Assembly: GCF_000003605.2 (NCBI RefSeq)
Contig: NW_003156735.1
Span: forward strand, 631,517-695,516
Direction of reading: 5' to 3'
Length of the DNA stretch: 64,000 nt
Source of the DNA: Saccoglossus kowalevskii
Taxonomy: Eukaryota > Hemichordata > Enteropneusta > Harrimaniidae
The notes beneath the pieces are model-generated. The model saw only the letters and a program-made list of their open reading frames with translations, made no database searches and was not told where the DNA came from. A program made the position numbers and the translations under genes. Shown here piece after piece: positions 39,201 to 49,960 of this stretch (positions within the stretch are counted from its first letter, which is position 1; each line of letters starts with the position of its first letter).

Positions 39201-39752
39201 CGAATGGATGTTTTGCAGCAATGTATGTCGCTGTGTTTGTCAATTGTAGTCGTTTTGCATTAACAAATGGTGACGTTGAAAAACGAACGAACAAGATATA
39301 CGCTTTGAACGACGTTATTTGTCCCCATCTACGTCACAGTGACGTCACTGTATCAACTTTTTGCTAGAGCGCGCGACGTTTAATAGAAGTGTACTTATTT
39401 CTGATATGCATTCATGCCGTAACGCCGCTTTAGAATACAACTTGAAAAATACTGTCGAATTTTGGTATTAGCCAAATACCATAATAGCAAGATATGACTA
39501 AAGAACTGCAATGACGACAATAAAAGATGATTTTAAAAAACTGACAAGGTGTTGAAACCAAAGTCATACATCTCTGTAATATATAAGTAAAAGTTCGGTC
39601 TGTTACACCCCACTTTGTGTCGGTCGCTATCGTTTTAATGAGTATAGGTGTAGGCAATTTTGCGATAATAAGCGATTTCATTACTGTAACATTGTTGACG
39701 TCAGCGCCATCGTGCTAGCCATTTATATTACCAAATATTCTTCCAACCACTA

Positions 39753-40055
39753 CTAATAAGAGTGTATTATTAATCCGGGATCATATTCATATGCAAATGA
39801 ATGTACGGAGCCTGCATATTCCACGATCGATGCAACACCGCGATTGCGCACACAACGAGACTGTGAAGTATCTTTTAGGATAAAGACAAATGCATGTATC
39901 TCAGTATCTTTTGAAAAAACAACTCGGTCATTCCAGGATCTGATGGGGATTAGTAAGTACTCGTTGCGAAATGGGAAGATTGAAATAGTTTCATATTGGA
40001 TACATTCATTATTATGCTGCCTCTTGTTTCGTGTTCGTGTCCCTACAGAGGACAT
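39753..40055 (-). CDS. Unrecognised ORF, 100 codons
   Basis: ATG to stop, mixed composition, no signal peptide and no known motif. It begins 18 bases after the splice donor of the exon candidate at 40073-40195 on the same strand, so the two cannot both be exons of one simple transcript without retention. A 79-codon plus-strand frame overlaps it. Possibly a chance ORF. Confidence 0.18.
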   Translation of the reverse strand: MSSVGTRTRNKRQHNNECIQYETISIFPFRNEYLLIPIRSWNDRVVFSKDTEIHAFVFILKDTSQSRCVRNRGVASIVEYAGSVHSFAYEYDPGLIIHSY

Positions 40056-40072
40056 AATTATAATTTACTTAC

Positions 40073-40195
40073 CAAGTAGATGAAACCAATAATCATACCA
40101 TATGGTACATGGTTTACAACAACGCTGAGACTGATCATTCTGATGTTCAGTTTGTTTTTCGCAAAAGATAATAAGAGCCTATTCATGTCTGTTGA
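40073..40195 (-). CDS. Candidate exon of a multi-pass membrane protein
   Basis: A 123-base, 41-codon minus-strand frame, phase 0 at both ends. It lies between an acceptor with a pyrimidine-rich tract (CATCCCACTTCCATTAAG, 40196 upwards) and the consensus donor TTG|GTAAGT (40072 downwards). The product starts with a polar, basic stretch and ends with one hydrophobic segment (VVVNHVPYGMIIGFIYL). A short basic loop leading into a helix is the usual look of an exon from a transporter or channel, but no family motif is visible. No flanking exons were found. Confidence 0.3.
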
Positions 40196-40633
40196 CTTAA
40201 TGGAAGTGGGATGATTTGTTTTATGTAATATTTGCACTGTTATCGTTGTTGCGCTCATTCAAGTCATTATTCATTATTTTATTTTAATTTATGTTTGTGA
40301 CATAGAAAATATGTGAGGTATTTCCGCTTATTATGATACTATAAATTAGGGGTAAATGCTATTACCATTATACTTCTCTCACCGTAATGCCATAAGTTAA
40401 AGCGTGCCGTATTATTGCGGTATTTTACGGGGTGTTTTCATCCTACCATATAAGGAAATGCGAATTCCAAATATGGAATGATCACGCGCGTAAGCGGCCT
40501 CTAATAATAAAAACAAACATGGCTATCATTGGAGTTTGACCGGACTCCACACAAAGAAGTTCTAAACTTTTTGGATTTTAGCATTCCAATGACGTATCCT
40601 TGGAAGGAAAAGATGTATAATACTATAATAAGT

Positions 40634-40756
40634 TTATTACGAGATACCTCAAAGTATGCTCTCGGACAGTACGCATGCGCGTCGAACTACGCTGCGGGTC
40701 GGTCGATACTCCAGCTGTACTGTCTTCGTGCATACTTTGGGGAAATCTTGTAATAA
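40634..40756. repeat. Imperfect hairpin, 39-40 bp arms, 44-bp GC-rich loop
   Basis: Left arm 40634-40672 (starts TTATTACGAGAT, ends GGACAGTAC) pairs with right arm 40717-40756 (starts GTACTGTCTTCG, ends AAATCTTGTAATAA). Arms agree at roughly 30 of 39 positions, including CAAAGTATGC and ACAGTAC without mismatch. The loop is CpG-rich and contains ACGCATGCGCG, an NRF1-like word. It could be a small foldback element or a structured transcript; no target-site duplication was found. Confidence 0.75.
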
Positions 40757-40970
40757 CCTCATATTAACAGTCGCAAATGCCTGGGTGGCGCTGGTTTGTT
40801 CCACTACTATAGTAACGCTTGATCCAGCTTACGTATTTCGTTATATTACAGTGACAATGATTTAAAATATATATATATCAACCGACACGGGCGTTGGAAT
40901 CTATATATATTTCATTTACTTATCGCAGAAAAAATTGAATATACATGTATGTGATACTCAATGCATCTAA
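40757..40970. other. Spacer, nothing recognised
   Basis: Contains short TA-rich runs (40868-40880). No gene. Confidence 0.4.
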
Positions 40971-41060
40971 GTGATGTGCGTTGAATGTAGTGCGCAGCGC
41001 ATCGTCAGAAGATAGTAGCCAACCTGTAACTGAACGTGACTACCCCAAGATAGAGTGGAT
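40971..41060 (+). repeat. Interspersed repeat C, copy 1
   Basis: About 88 bases that recur as the reverse complement at 43655-43741. The most conserved words are TGCGCAGCGCATCGTCAGAA and TGTAACTGAACGTGACTACC. G+C is higher than in the flanks. Identity by eye is above 80 percent. Likely a conserved piece of an interspersed element. Confidence 0.8.
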
Positions 41061-43654
41061 AAGATTAAATTTAAAAACACATTATGCACGTCTGTGAGGT
41101 ATCATCTCGTTACCAATATATACACCATATTGTGTATGTGAAACGAGACATTAATAGTAGAATATTTATTCAGAGGGGTCTTTTTAATTAGGTCATATTT
41201 TAGGTTAGATTAGTTAATTAGTTAGTTAGTTGGGATAGCTTGATTTGTTTGTCATTGAAGGCCAGCCTGAGTTACAATGTACTACGTGTGGTTATAAACG
41301 AGACAAGATCCTCCAGTAAAACAATGTGAAATATGTGGATGCCAGAGCAAGATATACATTATTGTTAGCGAACAACAACATAATTTATACACATTTTATA
41401 GTCTTAGCTTGTTCTTGAACTGATAAATCAATAAATAAATCAAATGGGCTAATTTGATGTTCTTCGTCAACACGGCGTCATTGCGCATATTTGTACACGT
41501 CCTCTTCATCGGTGCCCATTAACAACCGAGTGCACTGGGGAGCACGTGTTCTTTATAAAAATCCTTCCACTTTGTTATCACTTATTTTCTAATTTAGCGC
41601 AAGATGAACTTTCAAATGGCGTACCATCAGCATCGTAGTAAAAATTGTGTACTGCTCTTTTGCACGGGTAAACTTATTCAGAGAGGCGCGCATAATATAA
41701 TAATATCTTGGCGCGGAGCCTCGGCTCTATTTGAGTGAATAAATTTCATTTCAATAAATATTCACTGGAGGGATATGCACAAATAAGATTCATTGAGTGT
41801 GTTTCACGCAATGATATGGTCGATTTCCTGATTTCCTATTTGTTTCTGTTTCAGCACTTGGCTTGGTTCGGCTTTATTTCCTTATGTAAGGAACGCGCCT
41901 TATGCTCGTGGTTATTGCAACTGTAATGCCAGAGCAGTAACCGAATAGCGACCAACACAACCGACCGTGTGTAAGATTGATACGTCGTGTTATGTACTCT
42001 TAAAACTCGGCATGTTGTTTCAGGGACAGCCTGAAGTGCCACGGGCGCCACGTTGCGCTGTGACTGCAACACTATGTTGTACTTTGCTGGAAATATAAGG
42101 TGTGCATTAATGTTATGATTCTGTGAAAAGAAACATATCCACTCTCAAAAGATATTCAAATGAAAAAAAGGATATATATCATAGACCGCGATTGCATTTA
42201 AAAAAAACAATTACAAAATAATGTGTTTTTTTTCTCGGTAAATATACGCATGTTAGGCGAAAGACTCCGATCTTTGAGCGTTATCGACTTAACATGGCTC
42301 CATATCTCTTTCCTAAATTGATTGAGTTTTTTTTTAGAAGTAGTGATATGAAAAAGAGTCAAAATGTCTCTCTATATATTAGAAATATACATTATACATG
42401 AGAGTCGATGGGAGCGATCTGTGAGGCACCAATACGACGCATTGGATTGTTGATTTAGAGAAGGCCAGAGTTTGTCGCAGAACAATTACTTACTATATAT
42501 TTTTAGATACGCAAATACTGAGCAAGTTCGTTAATGTGCAATTGTGTCGATCTAATTATCCTTGACACGTGCCTTGAATATCGCATTATTTACACGCAAC
42601 TGTGATAGGTACTGCAGTGTATCAACGTATGTCCGTGGGTCGAGGAGAGAAATCGAAACAGATCCGCGTAATCAAACGATCATGAAACAATCATGTATAA
42701 TTATATCTTATTTCCAGAAAAAAAAATGGATTAGCTCACGCTGTGGAATTCATTATTTGAAATCATATACCATCATTTTCTGTGGAATTACAGCCCAGTC
42801 GAATATTACAACAACCGCGCATATCCGTGTAATGTTTAACGTCATTCAATCATCTCTGCAACAAAAAGTTGGGGTCATTGAGAGTTTATTCGCAATGAAG
42901 CTGACAATCTCTCAATGACTGCCAGTGATCGTGTTTTGCTGGTGCCAGCTGTGAACTCTCAATTTCAATGTACAGCCAATGTATTGGCAGTTTTTATTAA
43001 GTACGTTTCATGGAATATCAACAGTGGCAGGTCTATTCACAGTCTTCATACAGATGTGGTAGCAAAACACAAATAAAATACAAAGTAAACATACATCTTA
43101 TGCACCGTATCAAAAGTATCAATGCAAATCGACGAACAATGGTGAATCTAACAATAACTAATATTCATTCATTATAAAAAAATTAGTTTATTTTTTATTT
43201 AATTTTATGTCATTGAATTGAAGAATACGCAGGATTCTATACATATATTTAATTAGCACTGTCTGTAATCCCGTACATGTAGTATTATAGTATTGTTTCA
43301 CGAAACATCAATACTTAGTCGGGATGACATTGTAAAACAGCAGTAGTCATTTACATACAGATCTAAATATTAAATCTAGTCGCTGATGATGAAGCGAATA
43401 ATGATGAAGTGTGATTGTATGGTTATTAATCTATGTTATTATGTATTAGCATACTAGCGACAATTAAATGGTTTCCTCATCATACTCTCGTGTTAGATAA
43501 ATTGATTTTGCCATTTTTTAATTGATTGCACCTGTCCAATAAATACTTTTCCAAATATCGATCTAAATATTAATATTAATTAAACCGTACATCATTATTT
43601 ATGAATTCATTTCATTATTATTTTTACTTATTTTCACCTATTCGAACGAATTTA
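41061..43654. other. No supported gene
   Basis: A 118-codon plus frame at 42562-42918 does not begin with ATG, has no motif and is interrupted by a good acceptor-like TTATTTCCAG near 42718. It is treated as chance. No RNA gene is seen. Confidence 0.4.
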
Positions 43655-43741
43655 TATCACTTCATCTTGGGGTAGTTACGTTCAGTTACAGATTGTCTAC
43701 CTTCTGACGATGCGCTGCGCATTGCATTCAGCGCACATCAT
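43655..43741 (-). repeat. Interspersed repeat C, copy 2 (inverted)
   Basis: Reverse complement of 40971-41060, separated from it by about 2.6 kb. Conserved core TTCTGACGATGCGCTGCGCA. Inverted orientation relative to copy 1. Confidence 0.8.
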
Positions 43742-43956
43742 CATGTGTTTTTGGAGATATTAGTAATGATACAAAGTCACGAGGATTACATCACGATTTG
43801 CATCCTCTCATAAGACTAGGACCAGCTTTAAATTTACGGCGTGTAACGCAGTAATGAGCACCTCTAATCTGTTTACAGTGGCGAGACACTTTGCCGTGAT
43901 CGAGTGTTTGAATCATACGTCGCATGTCCATATGGCTGCAATATATGCGCAATGTA

Positions 43957-44325
43957 TCCCATATGCCAGTACAGTGTAATAAAGCAGTGTATTAATGTTC
44001 TCATACCTCCGTACTGTGTAATAGAAATACTGGCGATCTGATTGGTCCATGCAAACAAATTAAAATATCTACATCTGATATCATGAAATACGTCAATATA
44101 TGTTGGCGGTTTTACACAATATTTCAAAAATTATGATTAACAATTAGATTAATTTGAATAATTGTGGTAGTTTCACGTTTCGTTATTTCAAATTCTCCCA
44201 ACCTAAACTTTTCACTCATGTCGAGTGGCAGTTTTTTCACGAACCGTGAACCGACCACTGTTTGAATTGCAATCAAAATTAGTAATCATGTTACTAATAC
44301 ATTCCCGAACCCGATAATTCAGTGA
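43957..44325 (+). repeat. Interspersed repeat B, copy 1
   Basis: Diverged but collinear with 49577-49960: shared words include CCANNNCAGTNNAATGTAATAAA, a TCTGATTGGTCC block (44037-44048), TTTTACANAATA, then TTTCACTCAT..GAGTGG, TTTTTTCACG and AATCAT. This pattern of shared short blocks in the same order over about 370 bp identifies one repeat family. No terminal inverted repeats were recognised. Confidence 0.6.
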
Positions 44326-44929
44326 TGGCTTCAAAAATAACTATATTTGGTAATGGCAATAGGAATAATCTATGCACAAAATGCACAAAACAGGATAATC
44401 AATTTATGATTAAGATTTTACACTCGTTTAATAAATCTAATATTTTGATCTCACCTCTTTTCATATTACACATCTTTTCAATTCAATGTGCATGCGATGT
44501 TTCTAGTGTATATCATGCCGCCATATTGTGTAACTAAAACATAATGTAGGTAAATGTTGCCTCAAAAACAGTGTGTAATTATATACCAAAATATTGTACA
44601 AAGACGCGTGTTGCGTTTCTTTGCTCTGCATTGAACTTTGCTCAGTGCGCCAACGACTGAATATGCTTATGATTCATTTGTATATTCAAATGATTTCCGT
44701 TCACGGGATAACCTGTGTATTTAATCCGCTGGTTACATTTAATATGTTGCGAGAAGCTTGTTTTACATCCGTCTAAATATAGTAATAATATTTAGTTAAT
44801 TTGAACAGGGTTCAGTCCGTTGCAAATTGAATTATAATTATAGTTGACGCCAAATTAATGCTGATTTAATTAACCGTTTGTGGGTTTCTAGTCCACGTGC
44901 TGTTCTGTTCTATTATTTACAGACTCTTT
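44326..44929. other. Nothing recognisable
   Basis: AT-rich with short frames only. Confidence 0.45.
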
Positions 44930-45353
44930 TGTGTAGCGTGTTGACGGCGCACAAACGCGCAGACTCGTTATCCTCGGGGGCGGAACTACGTCACAAGACG
45001 TTCCACGTTGCTAAGACGCGCACCACTGTACCATGCATTTCTATGGGCTCTGTGCGTGCTGCTGTGGAACGCCGGTCGAGTCGGTGAAAATTCGAGAAAA
45101 CAACACAAACTCAACTTCAAAGTAATCCTGAACAACCAAATTTATATATGTTACATACGTAGGGCTAATCTTGTTACACTGTTCAGGGGAGTCTCAAACA
45201 ACCATCCGAAAGTACCGTTTTATGTGAGTTTTTGGTCTTTGTTTTCATGGCGAGGGTTGCCAGGCGGCGAAAATGCCCAGATGTCCGCCCCGAAGATTGA
45301 AGCATTCTTATGAGCTGCGCCCTCTAGTGTCTGTGAGTGTTCATTGCGTCAAA
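44930..45353 (+). promoter_or_regulatory. CpG-rich segment with CTCF-like site: promoter or repeat
   Basis: G+C and CpG content rise sharply (GCGCAGACTCG, CGGGGGCGGAACTACGTCAC). At 45317-45330 GCGCCCTCTAGTGT, read in reverse ACACTAGAGGGCGC, is one base from the vertebrate CTCF core CCACTAGAGGGCGC. It is followed by GCGTCAAAATGGC, a CRE/YY1-like context around an ATG. The same CTCF-like word followed by GACGTCAAAAT recurs at 54534, which argues that part of this is a dispersed repeat. Confidence 0.3.
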
Positions 45354-45396
45354 ATGGCACAGGTCGCTGAAGTCGATGTTCTTCAAATCGACAACG
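45354..45396 (+). CDS. Candidate first coding exon after CpG-rich segment
   Basis: ATG at 45354 in the strong context CAAAATGGC opens MAQVAEVDVLQIDN and then reaches AACG|GTGTTT, a weak donor (phase 1); unspliced it stops at once (TGA, 45402). The ending VLQIDNG loosely recalls the start of actin-family proteins (V-x-DNGSG), but with no downstream exon that is speculation. Its position immediately after a CpG-rich block is the main support. Confidence 0.2.
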
Positions 45397-48300
45397 GTGT
45401 TTGATTTTGTAGTTGCTTTTCATCTAGAATATGGTAACATTTCTAAAATAATGCAACGTTTATTGGTGCAGACTAAAACAATATCGACATTTCATTTAGT
45501 CGGAGGATGTCTTTGACACTAAAAGGACGTGGTTTACAGGCATATTTGATTACGTAACCATTGCTTCGAATCAAACATTTGCCTGCAGACAGACAGACAC
45601 TGAAACTACCCCCCCCCCCAATAAGTATACTCCCATAATGCATGTGTGTTCAATATACGGTACGGACGGGAACTGACAGGATAGAGAGTAAATATGCGAA
45701 ATTGTTTTTCCTCTCCCGGCGGTCGCCATTGCCTCTCGACGTGTGACTAAAATGAAACTTACAGTACATTAAACACTTCTATCTTTGACGTCCATATGTC
45801 TTAGTTCAGCTGAATCAACTCAAAGTGTGATCTTCATTTGAGTTCACTACGTGTACATGCGCTTCATTCTATAGAGCGCCGATTCCTGGTCTCGTTATAA
45901 CTGAATCACACATCGCGAAGTGCGAACAAGCAGATAGAAAGCATTTAAAAAAATATCAGCGGAGATAAGCGACCTTAATGAGTCTGAAACTCAAATTAAA
46001 TACAAAGTGGTATACAGCTATCGTTAAACGTGGCAGGATTGTTTGGGCTTGGGGTTTGTAACGTTGATTGATCTATTGAAAAGGAAAAACTTGCATCAAT
46101 ACGGTAATCAACTGTACGTATTTTGGATCATATTATTTATTACGCCACGTTTACGTAACCAAACAAAAATAGCGAGAAATAATTTCAATGTCGAATTCCC
46201 TCCATGTCTTCAAACAAAGATATATATTGTATAAGGTTTTTTTATGAATAGAATTCATTATATCGAACATGTGAAATAACACAGCCGTTAAGATTAATCG
46301 CAATATTTTGTTATTGTCTGGATTTTTAGAACTAAATTGAAATGCATTAGCGTGGGGTTTGTGACGATTTAGATACAATGAAAAAGGTGTCAAAAGCAGC
46401 ACAGGGCGTATGGTTTTACGCTAACAGTTTCGCGTAGGAAGCGTTCGAATGCCGGAAATGAAGTAACCACATTGAACACATTTCATACTGAATTAGGTAC
46501 CGAGTTCTTCCGGCGTGAACCATACTTCTATTTGAAATTAGTAACTCCAGTTGTGCTAGGAATTATTAATCGACAATAACGTTTTAAAAACATATAAATT
46601 ACCAGAAAAATTAAAATGCAAAACTAACAGTTTTTACTCTCACCGTAATTTCCAGTGTTAGTCACGGAGTTCATTTAGCGCAATGTTCGGAGTGACAATT
46701 GGCTGCATACTATATCATCGTGTCTATTCCACTCTGCTATCGCGGCCAATTAGCTTGATATATCCCCGTCGATGTTGGTTAAGGTATGTTACGAGCAACG
46801 TGATAACAGTGAGCGATGAACGCTAGCGTCGGCACACACTTGCTGCACACACTGTGTCAATTGCAATTGCAATCGGACGTTCTCAAGAACATTCACTATA
46901 TTCAGCTCATTCTACTAGATGGCAGGGGTGGATGGGTTAATACAGATGTGCGTAATCGATAAGGATAAACGCATTGCATAGATGTAGTCATAGTAGCATT
47001 TGGAGATTAGATTAAATTATTATTTAAGCGTTTGTGTAAAAAACACACCTTTGTCAACTTGAAATATGCGGATACATTATGATATGCGTATGTCCGTCCA
47101 GATATGCACAGTTGTTCTAAATTTGATTTTGTTGTATTTCATTGTGATTTGTCTTTAATGTTGCTACACGGCCGTCATTGTTCATATCATAGTAACTGAT
47201 AACAACCGAATACACCTACACATTCCGGCAACACATGGTTTGAAGTATTGACCCCATTGACCTTTGCAAATAGTACTACGACTGATATCAAAGCGGACAT
47301 GTAAAGTCAGAGTGGGCATGTAGGTAAGAACAGAATGCAGAGGTGTACCTTACCCGCGGTAGCTTGTTAGTCGCTGATGTGTTCAGAAAACACGCTCGCG
47401 TCTCTGGTTTTATATCACTGATTGTTTGTCAATGCGCGCGCCCTCCACGGACATCTCAGCATATGGTGTCATCAATGATGGTGCACCGCCGAGGCCTTGG
47501 TTACTTCCACCCTATCATATGTATCAGGTGGTCCGTCATAACATAACCCAATACCTGACGCTTAACGACTAAACGATTACACAGCCTACAATAATTTCAA
47601 AATTGATTTGCTCGACCACAGCTGAAACACGCGATTATGACTGTCACCTTACAATAGGAACAGATTGTGACGCTGTACGAGTGAAAAATCTACAAATATC
47701 TCCCGTAATCTAAGCACAGGATGCGTGTTTGTATATATAATGTTTAGCTAATACGATTGGACTTAGTGTTGTTTTTTAAATGGATGTGATACACGTCATC
47801 AGCTTATGGGGCGCCATCCCGTTGTAGGAGCGATCATACACTGAATTGCAAATGTTGTTGCCGCTGGATTAATCTAAATTATAAATGATCGAAAGCAGAG
47901 ACTGTGAATATAAACGTTTTGGATCTATATTCAGTTATGTGTAGCCACAATAATATGAAAATTAACGGACATATTCTCAATGTGTCATAATCGCACACAG
48001 GGGGTACCAGCGCATCAGCCATTAGCCAAGTTCAACCGCTCAGTGAAATCCGTGAGTTTATGCAAATACTTTTTTTACAAGAAGATTAACTATACATTTT
48101 AAAACAGCCTATATAGATATTGTTGCTGAGTAATGATTAATTATATACAGCGCCACACAGGGAATAAATAGTATTAACCATACGTGCTTGTGCTTTAAGA
48201 AAATTAACATTTCTGTCAGCGACGTTCGATGGATGTACATTTATTATAATCCACTAAATAATAGATACGTTGTTTCTCAACTGTAGATGTCAAGAAGATT

Positions 48301-49576
48301 AGAGATACCCTCGCTTTGACGTCATGGGATAAGCCAACGTGCTTATTTATTAATGCAGTGAAGGTTGAACTGAAACAGCACTAGTCTGTGTGAAGCGAGC
48401 ATATTATATACGTATTTACATGGAGTAATAAATGTCGTACGTATTACGTTAATACCACATTTTATCAATGTATCGTTTAGTGGGGGCGGTGATCTCGTTT
48501 CAACTTTATTAGTGGGACTATCAGATATTCAATGTGAAAGTGATAATTGTGAGTTGGGAAACAGGATTGATTTGACAGGGGACATCGGTTCAACACTTGA
48601 ATCTGCAAACTGTTCTTTGAAAATGCCGAGAAAATTAATTTAGCTTTTAGATTATTTATTAGTAATACGTCGGGGTCTCCGGAAATACAAAAAAAAATAC
48701 TTATTAATTTCGGGGTTGGGATTTGATATTCCCAAGACACGTACAACGTATACAGCGATAACGATCAGTTTGAGTGTCAGATATATATGTATACAAATTG
48801 AAAATACAGCGCATGCGCGGATAACAATGAGTGCTTTGATAGTATCTCCTGAGCATGGTGATCGTTTGAACCGAACAACAAGAAATCCCAGCAACGAGAT
48901 ATCACTTCCAGAATAGTCTGATTTATCATGTGGGTTTTATGCATTTATCTGTTCAACAAATTGTTGATGAAAATATACGTTCTTTGTGAAACATGTACCA
49001 TGACAGTAGCCCCCGTATTCAAAAGAAATACAATGTGCGTTTTAATATATATATCATTATTATTGTTATTTATTCATAGTTTGAACACTGACGCCACAAA
49101 TATATTTGTATATTTTGTATACTGAAGTTACGCACATGTAAGTCGATCATGACAATCGCGTAATTAATCCAATTCATTGTGTTGCATGTGAGTTCTGTCA
49201 CATTAAAAGTAGGAGGGAGCAAAACCAGAACATCACAGACGATCTTTATTCATTTGCATGGTATTTCTCAACAGAACTGAAATTGTTTTTGGTATGAAAC
49301 AACGAATGCAGGATGTCCTGTTCACATTTTGTTGAATTCACAAATAATATATGTTGTTTTCACTTATTTGTCCAATACTGTATATATATTCTTAAATTGT
49401 AACATTTTTGTAATAACTTGGAGCTCTTTTGAAAGTCATTATTATATGTTTGTGACGTTTGGCTAACAAAACAAATAGCTATACTTTATATTGTAAACCT
49501 ATCCCAACTCCGCTGCAATGGAGGGGGGTATGATGATCACCGCGCTTTAAGCATTACGCGTCGCCATATTAATATA
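45397..49576. other. No supported gene
   Basis: Contains a C11 run (45609-45619), an NRF1 palindrome GCGCATGCGC at 48809-48818, and a G+C-richer block at 47340-47570. In that block one plus frame of about 60 codons has a proline- and tyrosine-containing stretch (GAPPRPWLLPPYHMYQ) between stops. Two overlapping minus frames at 48477-48894 have no motif. None is called as a gene. Confidence 0.35.
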
Positions 49577-49960
49577 TATCCTATACCATGGCAGTTTAAT
49601 GTAATAAACTACATCTTCATTCTAGTTTTAAAAAAATCCCGGCAATCTGATTGGTCCGTGCAAGAGATTGAAATTTCCACTTACACAAAGTACGCTAATA
49701 TATTGACACATTGGTGCTTTTACAAAATAGTGAATTATTATTAAGAATTATAATAATTCGAATAATTCTGTAATTTAAGATAACAGGTAAACGTATGTGT
49801 TCTATAAAGGCGTGTGCATTTATAATATTCTCAATCTCAAATTATCTGCGCATAACAATTTGTTTCACTCATTTTGAGTGGATATTTTTGTCACGGATTT
49901 GAATTTACTTTGAAATTATTAATCATATTCCCAATGCATCCGAAAACGTAACTGTAGTGA
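49577..49960 (+). repeat. Interspersed repeat B, copy 2
   Basis: Same orientation and order of blocks as 43957-44325, including AATCTGATTGGTCCGTGCAA (49644-49663) and TTTCACTCATTTTGAGTGG. An inverted CCAAT word (ATTGG) is conserved in both copies. Confidence 0.6.

Noticed and set aside
42562-42918. 118-codon plus ORF
   Set aside because: No ATG start, no motif, an internal acceptor-like tract, and composition like the surroundings.
46400-46470. B-box-like GCGTTCGAATGCC on the plus strand
   Set aside because: No convincing A box at the right spacing; not called a tRNA or SINE.
47340-47570. Plus frame with GAPPRPWLLPPYHMYQ
   Set aside because: Bounded by stops on both sides, without splice signals; a second frame in the same stretch is also open, as expected in G+C-richer DNA.
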